The notes under the pieces: generated by a model
The model's input: the letters and a program-made list of their open reading frames with translations, nothing else
The model's database searches: none
What the model was told of the DNA's origin: nothing
Shown here: positions 37,901 to 45,951 of the stretch, piece after piece
How positions within the stretch are numbered: the stretch's first letter is position 1
Layout: the number at the start of each line of letters is the position of its first letter
Translations under genes and position numbers: made by a program
Assembly: GCF_030269125.1 (NCBI RefSeq)
Contig: NZ_BSSM01000003.1
Coordinates: forward strand, 248,001 to 312,000
Length of the DNA: 64,000 nucleotides
Source: Streptomyces hygroscopicus subsp. hygroscopicus
Lineage (GTDB): Bacteria > Actinomycetota > Actinomycetes > Streptomycetales > Streptomycetaceae
Direction of reading: 5' to 3'

Positions 37901-38764
37901 TCAGGCCGGCAGGCTCGGTGCCTCGGCGAGCATGACGCGCAACGCGACGTAGTCCGTGCCGGGACGATGCATCAGGTCCCAGACCTCGAGCAGGTCACCC
38001 TTGGTGCGGTAACCCGCCTTGGTGGCGCGGGACGACAGAGCGGTACTGCCGACGAGCTTGGCGAGACCGGCCACCCGCAGGTGCACACCATCTTCCGGAT
38101 TCGCCTTGACGAAGCTGATCCGGGACCAGGGGACGACGCCGGTGAACGGAGTGATCGTCATGCCGGCCCTGGTGAACGCCAGCGGCCCGAGCCGCACTTC
38201 ACCGCCCTCGCGCAGCTCGGCGAGGTACCGCGCCGCCCGGTCCGCGCCGACACGCTGGGCGGCCTGGGCGACGAAGACCTCGGCGGTGTCACGCGCGGAC
38301 CACAGGCTCTTGCCCGGAGTGACCGCGAAGAAGTCCAGCGCCCGGAAACGGATCCGGGGGCCCGCGTAGGGCGTGATCACGGTCTTGAGTACGTCGTGCG
38401 AGTGGGAGAAGTTGATGAAGACCCGGACCCGCTCGGAGTTGATCGAGGCGATCTCCCGCCACGTGTGCCCGAGGGGCCGCCGTCCCGGCCGCTCGATCCG
38501 GAAGCCCTCCTCGTGCAGGTGGATCCGTATGCGGGTGTGCCGCACGATGAGCGCCACGCACAGCACCATGACCGCGATGACGAGGGCGAAGGACGTCAGG
38601 AACCCCCCGTCCGAGGAGTAGTCGCCCCACATGGTGCACAGCACGATGAAGACGATGACCGCGATGACCATGACCACCATCGGCCGTCGGGGCGGACCAC
38701 CCCGGTAGGACTGCACGAGTTCGCCCAGCTGTTCCGTTCGTTCCGGCCCCGTCGACACATCCAC
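37901..38764 (-). CDS. Membrane protein with PH-like domains
   Basis: 287 residues from the ATG at 38764. Two N-terminal membrane segments (RPMVVMVIAVIVFIVLCTMW; TSFALVIAVMVLCVALIVRH) are followed by a long soluble region with strand-rich, PH-like sequence (IRIHLHEEGFRIERPGRRPL; RLGPLAFTRAGMTITPFTGV). A short segment near residues 222-235 (EDGVHLRVAGLAKL) is echoed in a non-coding position at about 37440-37545 (DGVHLRVSRLGKP), a trace of local duplication. Divergent from the LuxR-type regulator gene. Function unknown. Confidence 0.8.
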   Translation of the reverse strand: MDVSTGPERTEQLGELVQSYRGGPPRRPMVVMVIAVIVFIVLCTMWGDYSSDGGFLTSFALVIAVMVLCVALIVRHTRIRIHLHEEGFRIERPGRRPLGHTWREIASINSERVRVFINFSHSHDVLKTVITPYAGPRIRFRALDFFAVTPGKSLWSARDTAEVFVAQAAQRVGADRAARYLAELREGGEVRLGPLAFTRAGMTITPFTGVVPWSRISFVKANPEDGVHLRVAGLAKLVGSTALSSRATKAGYRTKGDLLEVWDLMHRPGTDYVALRVMLAEAPSLPA

Positions 38765-38825
38765 CTCGCAAGATCTCCGGCACTGTCCGGCGACGAGTCT
38801 CGGCCTGGCCGTCCGGCGGGAACAG

Positions 38826-38838
38826 GGGGGAAATACTC
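38826..38838. promoter_or_regulatory. Conserved upstream motif GGGGGAAATACTC (copy 2)
   Basis: Same 13 bp as at 37434-37446. It sits in the divergent region between the membrane protein gene (start 38764) and the LuxR-type regulator gene (start 38887), so the regulator is a candidate binder. Confidence 0.45.
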
Positions 38839-38886
38839 AAAGCCAACAGCCATTACAGTGATCGCACATGGGAACGGGGGGCACTC

Positions 38887-41214
38887 GTGACGACGGCCGG
38901 CGGCGTGAGCGCCGAACTGACCACGCTGATCGGCCGACGCGCCGAGATCACCCGGGTCCGACGGCTGCTGTCGAGCGCTCGCCTGGTCACGCTGACCGGG
39001 GTCGGCGGCGTGGGCAAGACCCGGCTCGCGCTGCGGGTGGCGCGGGACGCGGGCCGGGTCTTCCCCGACGGCATCCACGTCGTGGAACTGGCGGACCTGC
39101 GGGAGGCCGACCTGCTGGCGCAGAGCGTCGGCACCGCGATCGGCCTGGCGAACCCGGGGCGGGACCGGGCCGGCGCGACCGAGGCGCTCGTGGCCCATCT
39201 GCGCGACAGACAGGTCCTGCTGGTGCTCGACAACTGCGAGCACCTCGTCGACGCCTGTGCCCGGCTCGTCGAAACGCTGCTGCGCACGGCACCCGGAGTG
39301 CGTGTCCTGGCGACCAGCCGTCAGACGCTCGGCGTCACCGCGGAACACGTCTTCCCGGTGGAGCCGCTGTCCGTCGTGGACCCCGACGGACAGCGCCCCC
39401 TCGGTGAACTCCTCGACTGCCCGGCCGTCGTGCTCTTCGCCGAACGGGCCGCTGCCGTACGCCCCGGTTTCACCGTCACCGAGCAGAACGCCGAGACGGT
39501 GGCCCGGCTCGTGCACCGGCTGGACGGACTGCCGTTCGCGATCGAACTCGCCGCCGCCCGGCTGCGTACCCTCACCCCGCAGGAGATCCTCGACCGGCTC
39601 ACCGACCGCTTCGCGCTCCTGACCACCGGCAGCCGCACCGCCGTGCCCAGGCAGCGCACCCTGCGCGAGCTGATCGACTGGAGCCACGCCCTGTGCAGCG
39701 CCGAGGAACGCGCGTTGTGGGCCCGGTCCTCCGTGTTCCGCGGCGGCTTCGATCTGGAGGGCGTCGAGGGAGTCTGCGCCGACGGCGGCCTGCCCGCCAC
39801 CGCGTTACTCGACGTCCTCGACGGGCTGGTGGAGAAGTCGGTGCTGATCCACCGGCAGTACGACGACCGGTCCCGCTACCGGATGCTGGAGAGCGTGCGG
39901 GAGTACGGGCTGGAACGCCTGGCCGAGTCGGGGGAGTCGGCCGTTCTGCGCCGTCGGCATCGCGACCACTTCCTCGGGCTGACCGCGCGGGCCGGCGACG
40001 AGTGGTTCATCCCTCGGCAGGTGGAGTGGTTCACCCGGCTGCGGCTCGACCACGCCAATCTGCGGGCCGCCCTGGAGTACTGCCTGGAGCAGCCCGGCGA
40101 GACGGCGGCCGGCCTGGCCCTCGCGGTCTCCCCGCGGCACTACTGGATCACCGCCGGCTCGCTCGCCGAGGGCCGGCGCCGGCTCGGACGCCTGCTGGCC
40201 GCCCCGGACGCCGGCGCCGCCCCGCTGCACTCGCTGGCCCTGGGCACCTACGCCTACCTGGGCATCCTGCAAGGCCACATGGCCGGCGAGACCCTCGCCG
40301 CCCTGGACGAGTCCGCGAAGGTCGCCGAGCGCCACGGCGATGTGCACGCTGCGTCCTGGACCCGGCACCATCGTGCCGTGCTCGCCACCTGGCAGCAGGA
40401 CTACGCGCGCGCCGCCGAGCTGTTCGAGGAGGCGGCCACGGCGTTCCGTGCGGCGGGCCGTCTCGACGCGGCTGTCGAGTGCACGGTCAAGCTCGCCATC
40501 GTCCACGCCCACGCGGGTGACATGAAGCGGGCGGCGCGGCTGTGCCACGAGGCGGAGGCGGTCACCGAGGAGCACGGCGAGTCGTGGCTGAGGGGGATGG
40601 CCCTGTTCGCCGGGAGTCTGCTGGCCCGGCGGGCCGGCGAGGCACGGGAGGCGGCCACGCTGGCCCGCCGCGCCATCCGTCTCATGCGTCCCTTCCAGGA
40701 CTGGTGGGACATCGCCATGTGCGTGGAGGTCCTCGCCTGGAGCAGCGCCGACGACCCGCGACACGCGGCCCGGCTGCTCGGCGTGCTGCACCTGCTGTGG
40801 GAGTCGATCGGAGGGACCCTCAGCACCGCTCCGTTCATGCGCGACGAGCGCCGCCGGTTCGAGGAGCGGGTGCGCGCGGCCCTCACCGCCGCCGACTTCG
40901 ACCGGGCCTTCCGGCGCGGCGCGGACGCCACGGTGACCCAGGCCCTGGCATACGTACTCGACGAGTCGCCGCCCGCGACCAGGGAACGCGATCCCGACTC
41001 GGGCCCGCCCCTCACGCGGCGCGAATGGCAAGTCGCGGACCTGGTCGCGGACGGCCTGACCAACAAGCAGATCGCCGCCCACCTCATGATCGCCCAGCGC
41101 ACCGCCGAGAACCACGTCGAACGGATCCTCACCAAACTGGGCTTCTCCTCCCGGTCCCAACTGGCGGTCTGGACCTACGGGCGAAGGCAGGAGGGCGCTG
41201 CCCGCGCCAAGTGA
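38887..41214 (+). CDS. LuxR-type large ATP-binding regulator (NB-ARC, TPR, HTH)
   Basis: 775 residues from a GTG at 38887. P-loop GVGGVGKTRL at 38-47, Walker B VLLVLDNCEHLVDAC, GLPFAIELAAARLRTLTPQE (NB-ARC), a helical TPR-like middle (about 340-650), and a C-terminal LuxR HTH (LTRREWQVADLVADGLTNKQ; IAAHLMIAQRTAENHVERIL; about 712-770). The type is common among Streptomyces pathway regulators. A TTA codon at 39805-39807 (residue 307) makes translation dependent on the bldA tRNA, tying it to developmental timing. Divergent from a membrane protein gene. Target unknown. Confidence 0.92.
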   Translation: MTTAGGVSAELTTLIGRRAEITRVRRLLSSARLVTLTGVGGVGKTRLALRVARDAGRVFPDGIHVVELADLREADLLAQSVGTAIGLANPGRDRAGATEALVAHLRDRQVLLVLDNCEHLVDACARLVETLLRTAPGVRVLATSRQTLGVTAEHVFPVEPLSVVDPDGQRPLGELLDCPAVVLFAERAAAVRPGFTVTEQNAETVARLVHRLDGLPFAIELAAARLRTLTPQEILDRLTDRFALLTTGSRTAVPRQRTLRELIDWSHALCSAEERALWARSSVFRGGFDLEGVEGVCADGGLPATALLDVLDGLVEKSVLIHRQYDDRSRYRMLESVREYGLERLAESGESAVLRRRHRDHFLGLTARAGDEWFIPRQVEWFTRLRLDHANLRAALEYCLEQPGETAAGLALAVSPRHYWITAGSLAEGRRRLGRLLAAPDAGAAPLHSLALGTYAYLGILQGHMAGETLAALDESAKVAERHGDVHAASWTRHHRAVLATWQQDYARAAELFEEAATAFRAAGRLDAAVECTVKLAIVHAHAGDMKRAARLCHEAEAVTEEHGESWLRGMALFAGSLLARRAGEAREAATLARRAIRLMRPFQDWWDIAMCVEVLAWSSADDPRHAARLLGVLHLLWESIGGTLSTAPFMRDERRRFEERVRAALTAADFDRAFRRGADATVTQALAYVLDESPPATRERDPDSGPPLTRREWQVADLVADGLTNKQIAAHLMIAQRTAENHVERILTKLGFSSRSQLAVWTYGRRQEGAARAK

Positions 41215-41515
41215 CCTGGCGCGCAGCCCTGCCCGAGCGTGACGTCCTTGCGTACGACGCGCGTGCCCGGTCGGCGGGTCCTGGACGTCGGCGGCCGCAC
41301 CGCCACCGGCACCGCCCGGTCCGATCGCCGAGAAGGCGCGACGCCGGCCCCTGCGGGCACATCCGCTCATGAAAACCACGCCGCCGGGGCCATCCGGTCC
41401 TTCTTTCTACGGGTGCTCGGCCTCCGGCCGGACCAAGGTGCCCTCGCTCAACGGGAGTTCGCCCTCATGGCGTCGAACGCCAGGCGTTGGCCGGCGGGCG
41501 GCAGCCTGTAGCCCC
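41215..41515. other. Gene-free stretch before a GNAT fragment
   Basis: 300 bp with no supportable coding sequence on either strand. Confidence 0.45.
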
Positions 41516-41770
41516 GTGCACGTGCTCGAGTTGGCGAAGATGGCCGTGGCCCCCGCCGCGCAGGGACGCGGCATCGGCCGCCAACTCATCGCCTCGGCGA
41601 TCGACCGCGCCCAGGCACTCGGTGGTACCCGGCTCTTCCTCGGCACGAACAGCAAGCTGGCTCCCGCCATCCACCTCTACGAGGAAGCCGGGTTTGTCAG
41701 GATCAGCCGTGACCGACTGCCGGTGGCCGACTATGACGCCCGCGCCGACATCCTCATGGAACTGGAGTGA
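41516..41770 (+). pseudogene. Truncated GNAT acetyltransferase
   Basis: Only the C-terminal half of a GNAT domain remains: LELAKMAVAPAAQGRGIGRQ (acetyl-CoA loop QGRGIG), LIASAIDRAQALGGTRLFLG, then YEEAGFVRISRDRLPVADYD. The N-terminal strands needed for the fold are missing upstream. A GTG at 41516 could start a short protein, but function is doubtful. Confidence 0.65.
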
Positions 41771-41943
41771 CGCCCCGACCCGGAGGCGGACTCTGCTTCG
41801 GCACGGTCGTCTTCCCCAAATGCGCTGGACCCGTCGCCGCGATCGCCTGTCCGCAAGGCCCCGGCCGGTAGTTTCGGAGAAGGCCGCCGACAACGACGAC
41901 CACGACGAGGTTCGCCTCGGTCATCCCCTTGGATCGGAGACAG

Positions 41944-42612
41944 ATGCAGCCCGGACGGTACGAAGAGGTGGCCGACACCGCGGGACTTCCGGCACGGCTG
42001 AGGCACGTTTTCTGGATCGGCGGCGGGAGCGGGGCGGGCAAGTCGACGACCGCCCGCCGACTGGCCGGCCGCTACGGCTGGCGCCTCTACGCGACCGACG
42101 ACGTGATGCGGGATCACGCGGGGCGGACCACCCCCGAGGAGGCCCCCTTTCTGCACGAGTTCATCGCCATGGACATGGACCAGCGATGGGTGGACCGGTC
42201 TCCGGAAGTCATGCTCGAGACGTTCCACTGGTTTCGAGGTGAGGGCTTCGGTCTGATCGTCGAAGACCTCCTCCGCCTGCCGCCGAAGCCGTGCGTCATC
42301 GTCGAGGGATTCCGGCTGCTGCCGCACCTCGTCAAGCCTCTGCTCGCTGCTCCTGAGCACGCCGTCTGGCTTCTTCCCACACCCGAGTTCCGCCAGGCCG
42401 CCATCCGCAGCCGGTCGGTACCAGGGGAAGGGTTCCTGGAAAAGACCAGGGACCCGTCGAAGGCCGGCCGCAACCTTGCCGAACGCGACCGCATGTTCAC
42501 AAGACGCCTCAAGGAGGAGACCGAGCGTCTTGGACTGCGCGCCATCCATGTCGACACCACGACGACGGAAGACGATCTCGCTGAGCAGGTGACCACGGCG
42601 TTCCGACTCTGA
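41944..42612 (+). CDS. Small P-loop kinase-like ATPase
   Basis: 222 residues from the ATG at 41944, with GGAGA upstream. Walker A GGGSGAGKST at residues 26-35, then YGWRLYATDDVMRDHAGRTT, a second acidic site VIVEGFRLLPHLVKPLL, and a lid-like Arg-rich helix (RRLKEETERLGLRAIHVDTT). The layout is that of AAA_18/AAA_33-type small-molecule or nucleotide kinases. Substrate unknown. It follows a broken GNAT gene and is convergent with a serine hydrolase. Confidence 0.85.
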   Translation: MQPGRYEEVADTAGLPARLRHVFWIGGGSGAGKSTTARRLAGRYGWRLYATDDVMRDHAGRTTPEEAPFLHEFIAMDMDQRWVDRSPEVMLETFHWFRGEGFGLIVEDLLRLPPKPCVIVEGFRLLPHLVKPLLAAPEHAVWLLPTPEFRQAAIRSRSVPGEGFLEKTRDPSKAGRNLAERDRMFTRRLKEETERLGLRAIHVDTTTTEDDLAEQVTTAFRL

Positions 42613-42643
42613 CGTCGCCGTCCGACTCGACCAGGAGGACAGG

Positions 42644-43882
42644 TCAGTCGTCGACTGCCTGGTAGAGGGTGGTCCAGAAGTCCTGCATGGCCCGCGCCGA
42701 ATCCGGGGTGGACATCCCGGTCTGGGTGAGCAGGATGCCGACGAGCTGGTGGTGCGGGTCGGCGTATGCGGTGGTGCCGGCTCCGCCGTCCCAGCCGAAC
42801 TGGCCGATCGGCGCGTAGTCGCCGCGGTAGGTGCGCACCGTCATCCCGAAGCCCCACCCTCCCGTCTGCCCCTGACCGTGTGACAGATGGACGACGCTGC
42901 GCGCCCAGGACTGCAGGGCGGATGTCTGCTCGGGCGTGAGGCGGTTGGTGGTCATCAGCTCGACGGCGGGCCGGGACAGGATCCGCTCGGTGCCGTGCAT
43001 CCCATGGTTGAGCAGCATCCGGAAATAGGCGTGGTAGTCGTCGACGGTCGAGTCGAGTCCACCGCCGCCGGACTGGAACGCCGGAGGCTTGCTGTGGTGT
43101 CCCCCCTGGGCCTCGTCCTCCACCCGGAACTCGCCGGTCTGCGGATCGGGGGCGTAAAGGGGCGGCAACCGGTCGATCTTGTCGGCCGGCACGTGGAAAC
43201 CGGTGTCCTTCATCCCCAGCGGGTCGAAGACGCGTTCGCGCAGGAACGCCTCGAACGTCTGGCCGGTGACCCTGGCCACCAGCACCCCGAGCACATCGTC
43301 GCTGACGTTGTACAGCCACCGCTCTCCGGGCTGGTACATCAGCGGAAGTCTGCCCAGGCGGCGCATCCACTCGTCCGGCTCCACTGCCGGCAGCAGCCAT
43401 CCGTTCTCGCCGTAGACCTTCTGCTCGAAGTACGCGCTCATCATCGGGGAGCCCATCGCCGTCATGTCCAGCCCGAGCCCGCAGGTGGAGGTGAGCAGAT
43501 CCCGTACGGTGATCGGACGCCGCGCCGGCACCGTGTCGTCGAGCGGGCTGTCGGGCCGCTTGAGCACCTGCCGGTCGGCCAGCTCCGGCAGCCACTGGTC
43601 TATCGGTTCGTCCAGCCGCAGCCGGCACTCGTCCAGCAGGACCATGGTCGCTGCGACCGCGACCGGCTTGGTCGTCGAAGCCATCCGGAAGATGGTGTCC
43701 CGGCGCATCGGCACGCCGCCGTCATGGCGCATCGTTCCGATCGCCTCGACGTGGGTCTCGCCGCCCCGGGCGACCAGGGCGACGAGTCCGGGGATCTTCT
43801 TGGACTCGACATGGGCTTCCAGTACCTCGCGCAGTCGGCGCAGTCCTGCTTCGGACAAGCCGTTGTCGCCGTTTCCCATCAT
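42644..43882 (-). CDS. Serine hydrolase, class C beta-lactamase/esterase fold
   Basis: 412 residues (start at 43882, or the next ATG at 43879). Active-site SxxK is Ser69-Thr-Thr-Lys72 in MASTTKPVAVAATM; the YxN-type motif is LYNVSDDVLG and the KTG-equivalent region is GWGFGMTVRTY/WDGGAGTTAYADP. No signal peptide, so it is probably cytoplasmic and more likely an esterase or D-aminopeptidase-like enzyme than an antibiotic-resistance lactamase (EstB-like family knowledge). Located upstream of and codirectional with nothing obviously related; the PadR/DUF1048 pair lies next door on the same strand. Confidence 0.9.
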   Translation of the reverse strand: MMGNGDNGLSEAGLRRLREVLEAHVESKKIPGLVALVARGGETHVEAIGTMRHDGGVPMRRDTIFRMASTTKPVAVAATMVLLDECRLRLDEPIDQWLPELADRQVLKRPDSPLDDTVPARRPITVRDLLTSTCGLGLDMTAMGSPMMSAYFEQKVYGENGWLLPAVEPDEWMRRLGRLPLMYQPGERWLYNVSDDVLGVLVARVTGQTFEAFLRERVFDPLGMKDTGFHVPADKIDRLPPLYAPDPQTGEFRVEDEAQGGHHSKPPAFQSGGGGLDSTVDDYHAYFRMLLNHGMHGTERILSRPAVELMTTNRLTPEQTSALQSWARSVVHLSHGQGQTGGWGFGMTVRTYRGDYAPIGQFGWDGGAGTTAYADPHHQLVGILLTQTGMSTPDSARAMQDFWTTLYQAVDD

Positions 43883-44029
43883 GAATCTCCTTGCACGCGT
43901 TGGTCGGTCTCGACGGTGCCGCGGGCATGCGGCAGAAGCGGCCGGCAGACACGAGGGTGCGGCCGCGTGGTGCGGACAGGCGATGAAAGCGGTGCTCGGC
44001 CCCGGGGAGGGCGATGTGCTCAGGCGCGA

Positions 44030-44419
44030 TCAGACCGTCTGGTCTTCTGTTCCGGTCTCGTACCCGGCGGCGCGCTCGATGTCGTCGGCCAGCTGCTTCC
44101 GAGCGCGGGCGGGGACGTAGCCGCCCTCCGAGTAGTTCTGGGCGAACGTCTCGACGAACTCCACCGGGTTCTCCCCGACGATCTCGCGGATCGGCGTTCC
44201 GCCCGCCACGGCCTGCTCGAACAGGTCGGCAAGGTCTTCGAACATCGACTCGGCGCTGTCGCCGTCGGTCGGCACGAAGTGCATCAGGTACCGCTCGATC
44301 GCCTCGACCGCCGTGCGGTGGCTCTCGGGAAGCTCCTTGACGCGCGCCTTGTACGCCCTCCAGCGCTTCTTGGGCCCGATCAGCTTCGCGAGGAGGCCAC
44401 CCTTTTCTGCATCGGACAT
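44030..44419 (-). CDS. DUF1048-family protein, PadR partner
   Basis: 129 residues from the ATG at 44419 (MSDAEKGGLLAKLIGPKKRW). Sequence is typical of DUF1048: helical, with RAYKARVKELPESHRTAVEA, IERYLMHFVPTDGDSAESMF and FVETFAQNYSEGGYVPARAR. Genes of this family almost always follow a PadR repressor. Here it begins two bases after the PadR stop codon, so it is part of the same transcript. Biochemical role unknown. Confidence 0.88.
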   Translation of the reverse strand: MSDAEKGGLLAKLIGPKKRWRAYKARVKELPESHRTAVEAIERYLMHFVPTDGDSAESMFEDLADLFEQAVAGGTPIREIVGENPVEFVETFAQNYSEGGYVPARARKQLADDIERAAGYETGTEDQTV

Positions 44420-44421
44420 GC

Positions 44422-44751
44422 TTACTCTCCCCCTTTTCGGAGCTGTTCCAGTCGTTCCGTGAGGAAGCTCCAGGCCCTCCAGAACTCTTCGAGGTACTCC
44501 CGCCCCTGAGCGTTGAGGGAGTGCACCTTGCGTGGCGGCCCCTTCTCGGAGGGCACCTTCTCCACATCCACGAGGCCGCGCTTCTCCATCCTGAGGAGCA
44601 GCGCGTAGACGGTCCCTTCGGCGATGTCGGAGAAACCCTGCTCCCGCAGCCGCGCCGTGATCTCGTAACCGTAGGCGGGCCGCCCGGCCAGGGACGCGAG
44701 GATGATGCCCTCCAGCGTGCCCTTGAGCATCTCCGTCTCCAGCTTGGCCAT
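44422..44751 (-). CDS. PadR-family transcriptional repressor
   Basis: 109 residues from the ATG at 44751. Winged HTH of PadR: KGTLEGIILASLAGRPAYGY, EITARLREQGFSDIAEGTVY, ALLLRMEKRGLVDVEKVPSE. PadR-s1 size, with a short C-terminal dimerisation helix. A perfect 11-bp inverted repeat 20 bp upstream is the likely operator, implying autorepression of itself and the DUF1048 gene. Ligand unknown; many members respond to antibiotics or phenolics. Confidence 0.92.
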   Translation of the reverse strand: MAKLETEMLKGTLEGIILASLAGRPAYGYEITARLREQGFSDIAEGTVYALLLRMEKRGLVDVEKVPSEKGPPRKVHSLNAQGREYLEEFWRAWSFLTERLEQLRKGGE

Positions 44752-44770
44752 GGAACACCTCCTCCCTGCG

Positions 44771-44816
44771 CTAGTCAGCGCTATTGAGTACCGGTACACA
44801 GTAACGCTGACTAGCA
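44771..44816. promoter_or_regulatory. 46-bp palindromic operator of the PadR operon
   Basis: Outer arms GCTAGTCAGCG (44771-44781) and CGCTGACTAGC (44806-44816) are perfect inverted repeats. The centre holds a further palindrome, GTACCGGTAC (44789-44798), with the same axis, and overall 20 of 23 half-site positions match. Placed just upstream of padR, as expected for autoregulation. Confidence 0.8.
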
Positions 44817-44865
44817 GTACTTAGCAAGACCGAATAGCGGAGGGCGAGCCGGCATCGCGGGCGCC

Positions 44866-45010
44866 CGCTTTCCGCGCGAATATTCAGACCGAGGGCCGCC
44901 GGGTCGACAACGGTTCGGTAGCCCGTGCCGACGCCGTTCTCCTCCAGCCGTCGGATACGCGCGCTGGCCGCGGGCCGCGAGAGTCCGGCGCTGCCACCCG
45001 GGACGCATCC
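44866..45010 (-). pseudogene. Lrp/AsnC-family regulator fragment
   Basis: Reads AGLSRPAASARIRRLEENGV, then GTGYRTVVDPAALGLNIRAE, the recognition helix and first strand of Lrp/AsnC regulators. The N-terminal HTH helices and almost all of the ligand domain are missing. Confidence 0.65.
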
Positions 45011-45055
45011 GACAGAATCTGCGCCAGGCGCCCCCGGAACGGCAGGGAGCGAAAA

Positions 45056-45622
45056 GTGGAACGGTGGTGGGCAGTGGTCGCGTACGTCGTCATCCCGGGT
45101 ATCGACGGCTCGGACGAACAGCACTGGCAGACCTTGTGGGAGCGGCGGTGGGGCACCTCAGCGGTGAGGATCTCCCCTGCCTCATGGTCCGCCCCCGATC
45201 TGGACGACTGGGTCGACGCTGTCCAGGAGGCGTACGACGACGCTTCGCGGCGCGACAGCCACGTTGTGCTGGTCGCCCACAGCCTGGGCTGCTGGGCGGC
45301 GTCCACCTGGCTGAACAGGAACCCCTCAAGCCCGGCGGACGGCGCGTTCCTGGTCGCGCCGCCCGACCCGCACGGGCCGGCCTTCCCACGCCAGGCGGCC
45401 GCGACGTTCATGGAGGTGTCGGCACAACCGTTGCCGTGCCCGGCCCTGGTGGTGGGCAGCGCCAACGACCCGTACTGCACCCCCGAGGCGGCCGCCGGCT
45501 TCGCGGCGCGGTGGGATGCGCGATGGCACCTCGCGGGCGCGTGCGGACACATCAACTTCGCCAGTGGCCTGGGTTCGTGGCAGTACGGCCGCGGGCTCCT
45601 GGACTCGCTGACCCGGCAGTGA
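45056..45622 (+). CDS. RBBP9/YdeN-family alpha/beta hydrolase
   Basis: 188 residues from a GTG at 45056 (a GTG at 45074 is an alternative). RBBP9-type serine hydrolase: YVVIPGIDGSDEQHWQTLWE, nucleophile elbow VAHSLGCWAA, FLVAPPDPHGPAFPRQAAAT, acid in SANDPYC and catalytic His in ACGHINFASGLGSWQYG. Compact, without a cap domain. Members are small esterases of mostly unknown substrate. It lies next to an Lrp fragment that may once have been its divergent regulator. Confidence 0.88.
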   Translation: MERWWAVVAYVVIPGIDGSDEQHWQTLWERRWGTSAVRISPASWSAPDLDDWVDAVQEAYDDASRRDSHVVLVAHSLGCWAASTWLNRNPSSPADGAFLVAPPDPHGPAFPRQAAATFMEVSAQPLPCPALVVGSANDPYCTPEAAAGFAARWDARWHLAGACGHINFASGLGSWQYGRGLLDSLTRQ

Positions 45623-45639
45623 TCGACCACCGCGTCTTT

Positions 45640-45858
45640 CCGGTCGCGCCTCGTCCACCCGGGCGGCGGCGGACCGCGCCGGTTCCTCCAGCGGGGTCAG
45701 CAGGAACGCGGCCGCCTCCTGGGGGCCGGCGAACGCGTCGGCGTCCGCGAGGAACTTCTCGTACGCCGGCCGGGCCGCCCGGACGGCCGCCGCACGGAAC
45801 TCGGTGCCGTACAGGGTGCCGTAGTAGATCAGCGACATCTCCAGCAGGATCAGCGGGA
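45640..45858 (-). pseudogene. Unidentified coding remnant at the edge of the lanthipeptide locus
   Basis: Reads PLILLEMSLIYYGTLYGTEF, RAAAVRAARPAYEKFLADAD, AFAGPQEAAAFLLTPLEEPA with strong coding bias, but there is no plausible full-length gene around it. A plus-strand piece (VALDLFARQHSALGEFQEES) at 45894-45986 is a second remnant. Families not recognised. Confidence 0.4.
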
Positions 45859-45951
45859 AGCACCGCGGTCGACGTGGACGCCACGACGCGCTAGGTGGCC
45901 CTCGACCTCTTCGCCCGGCAGCACTCGGCACTCGGCGAGTTCCAGGAGGAG

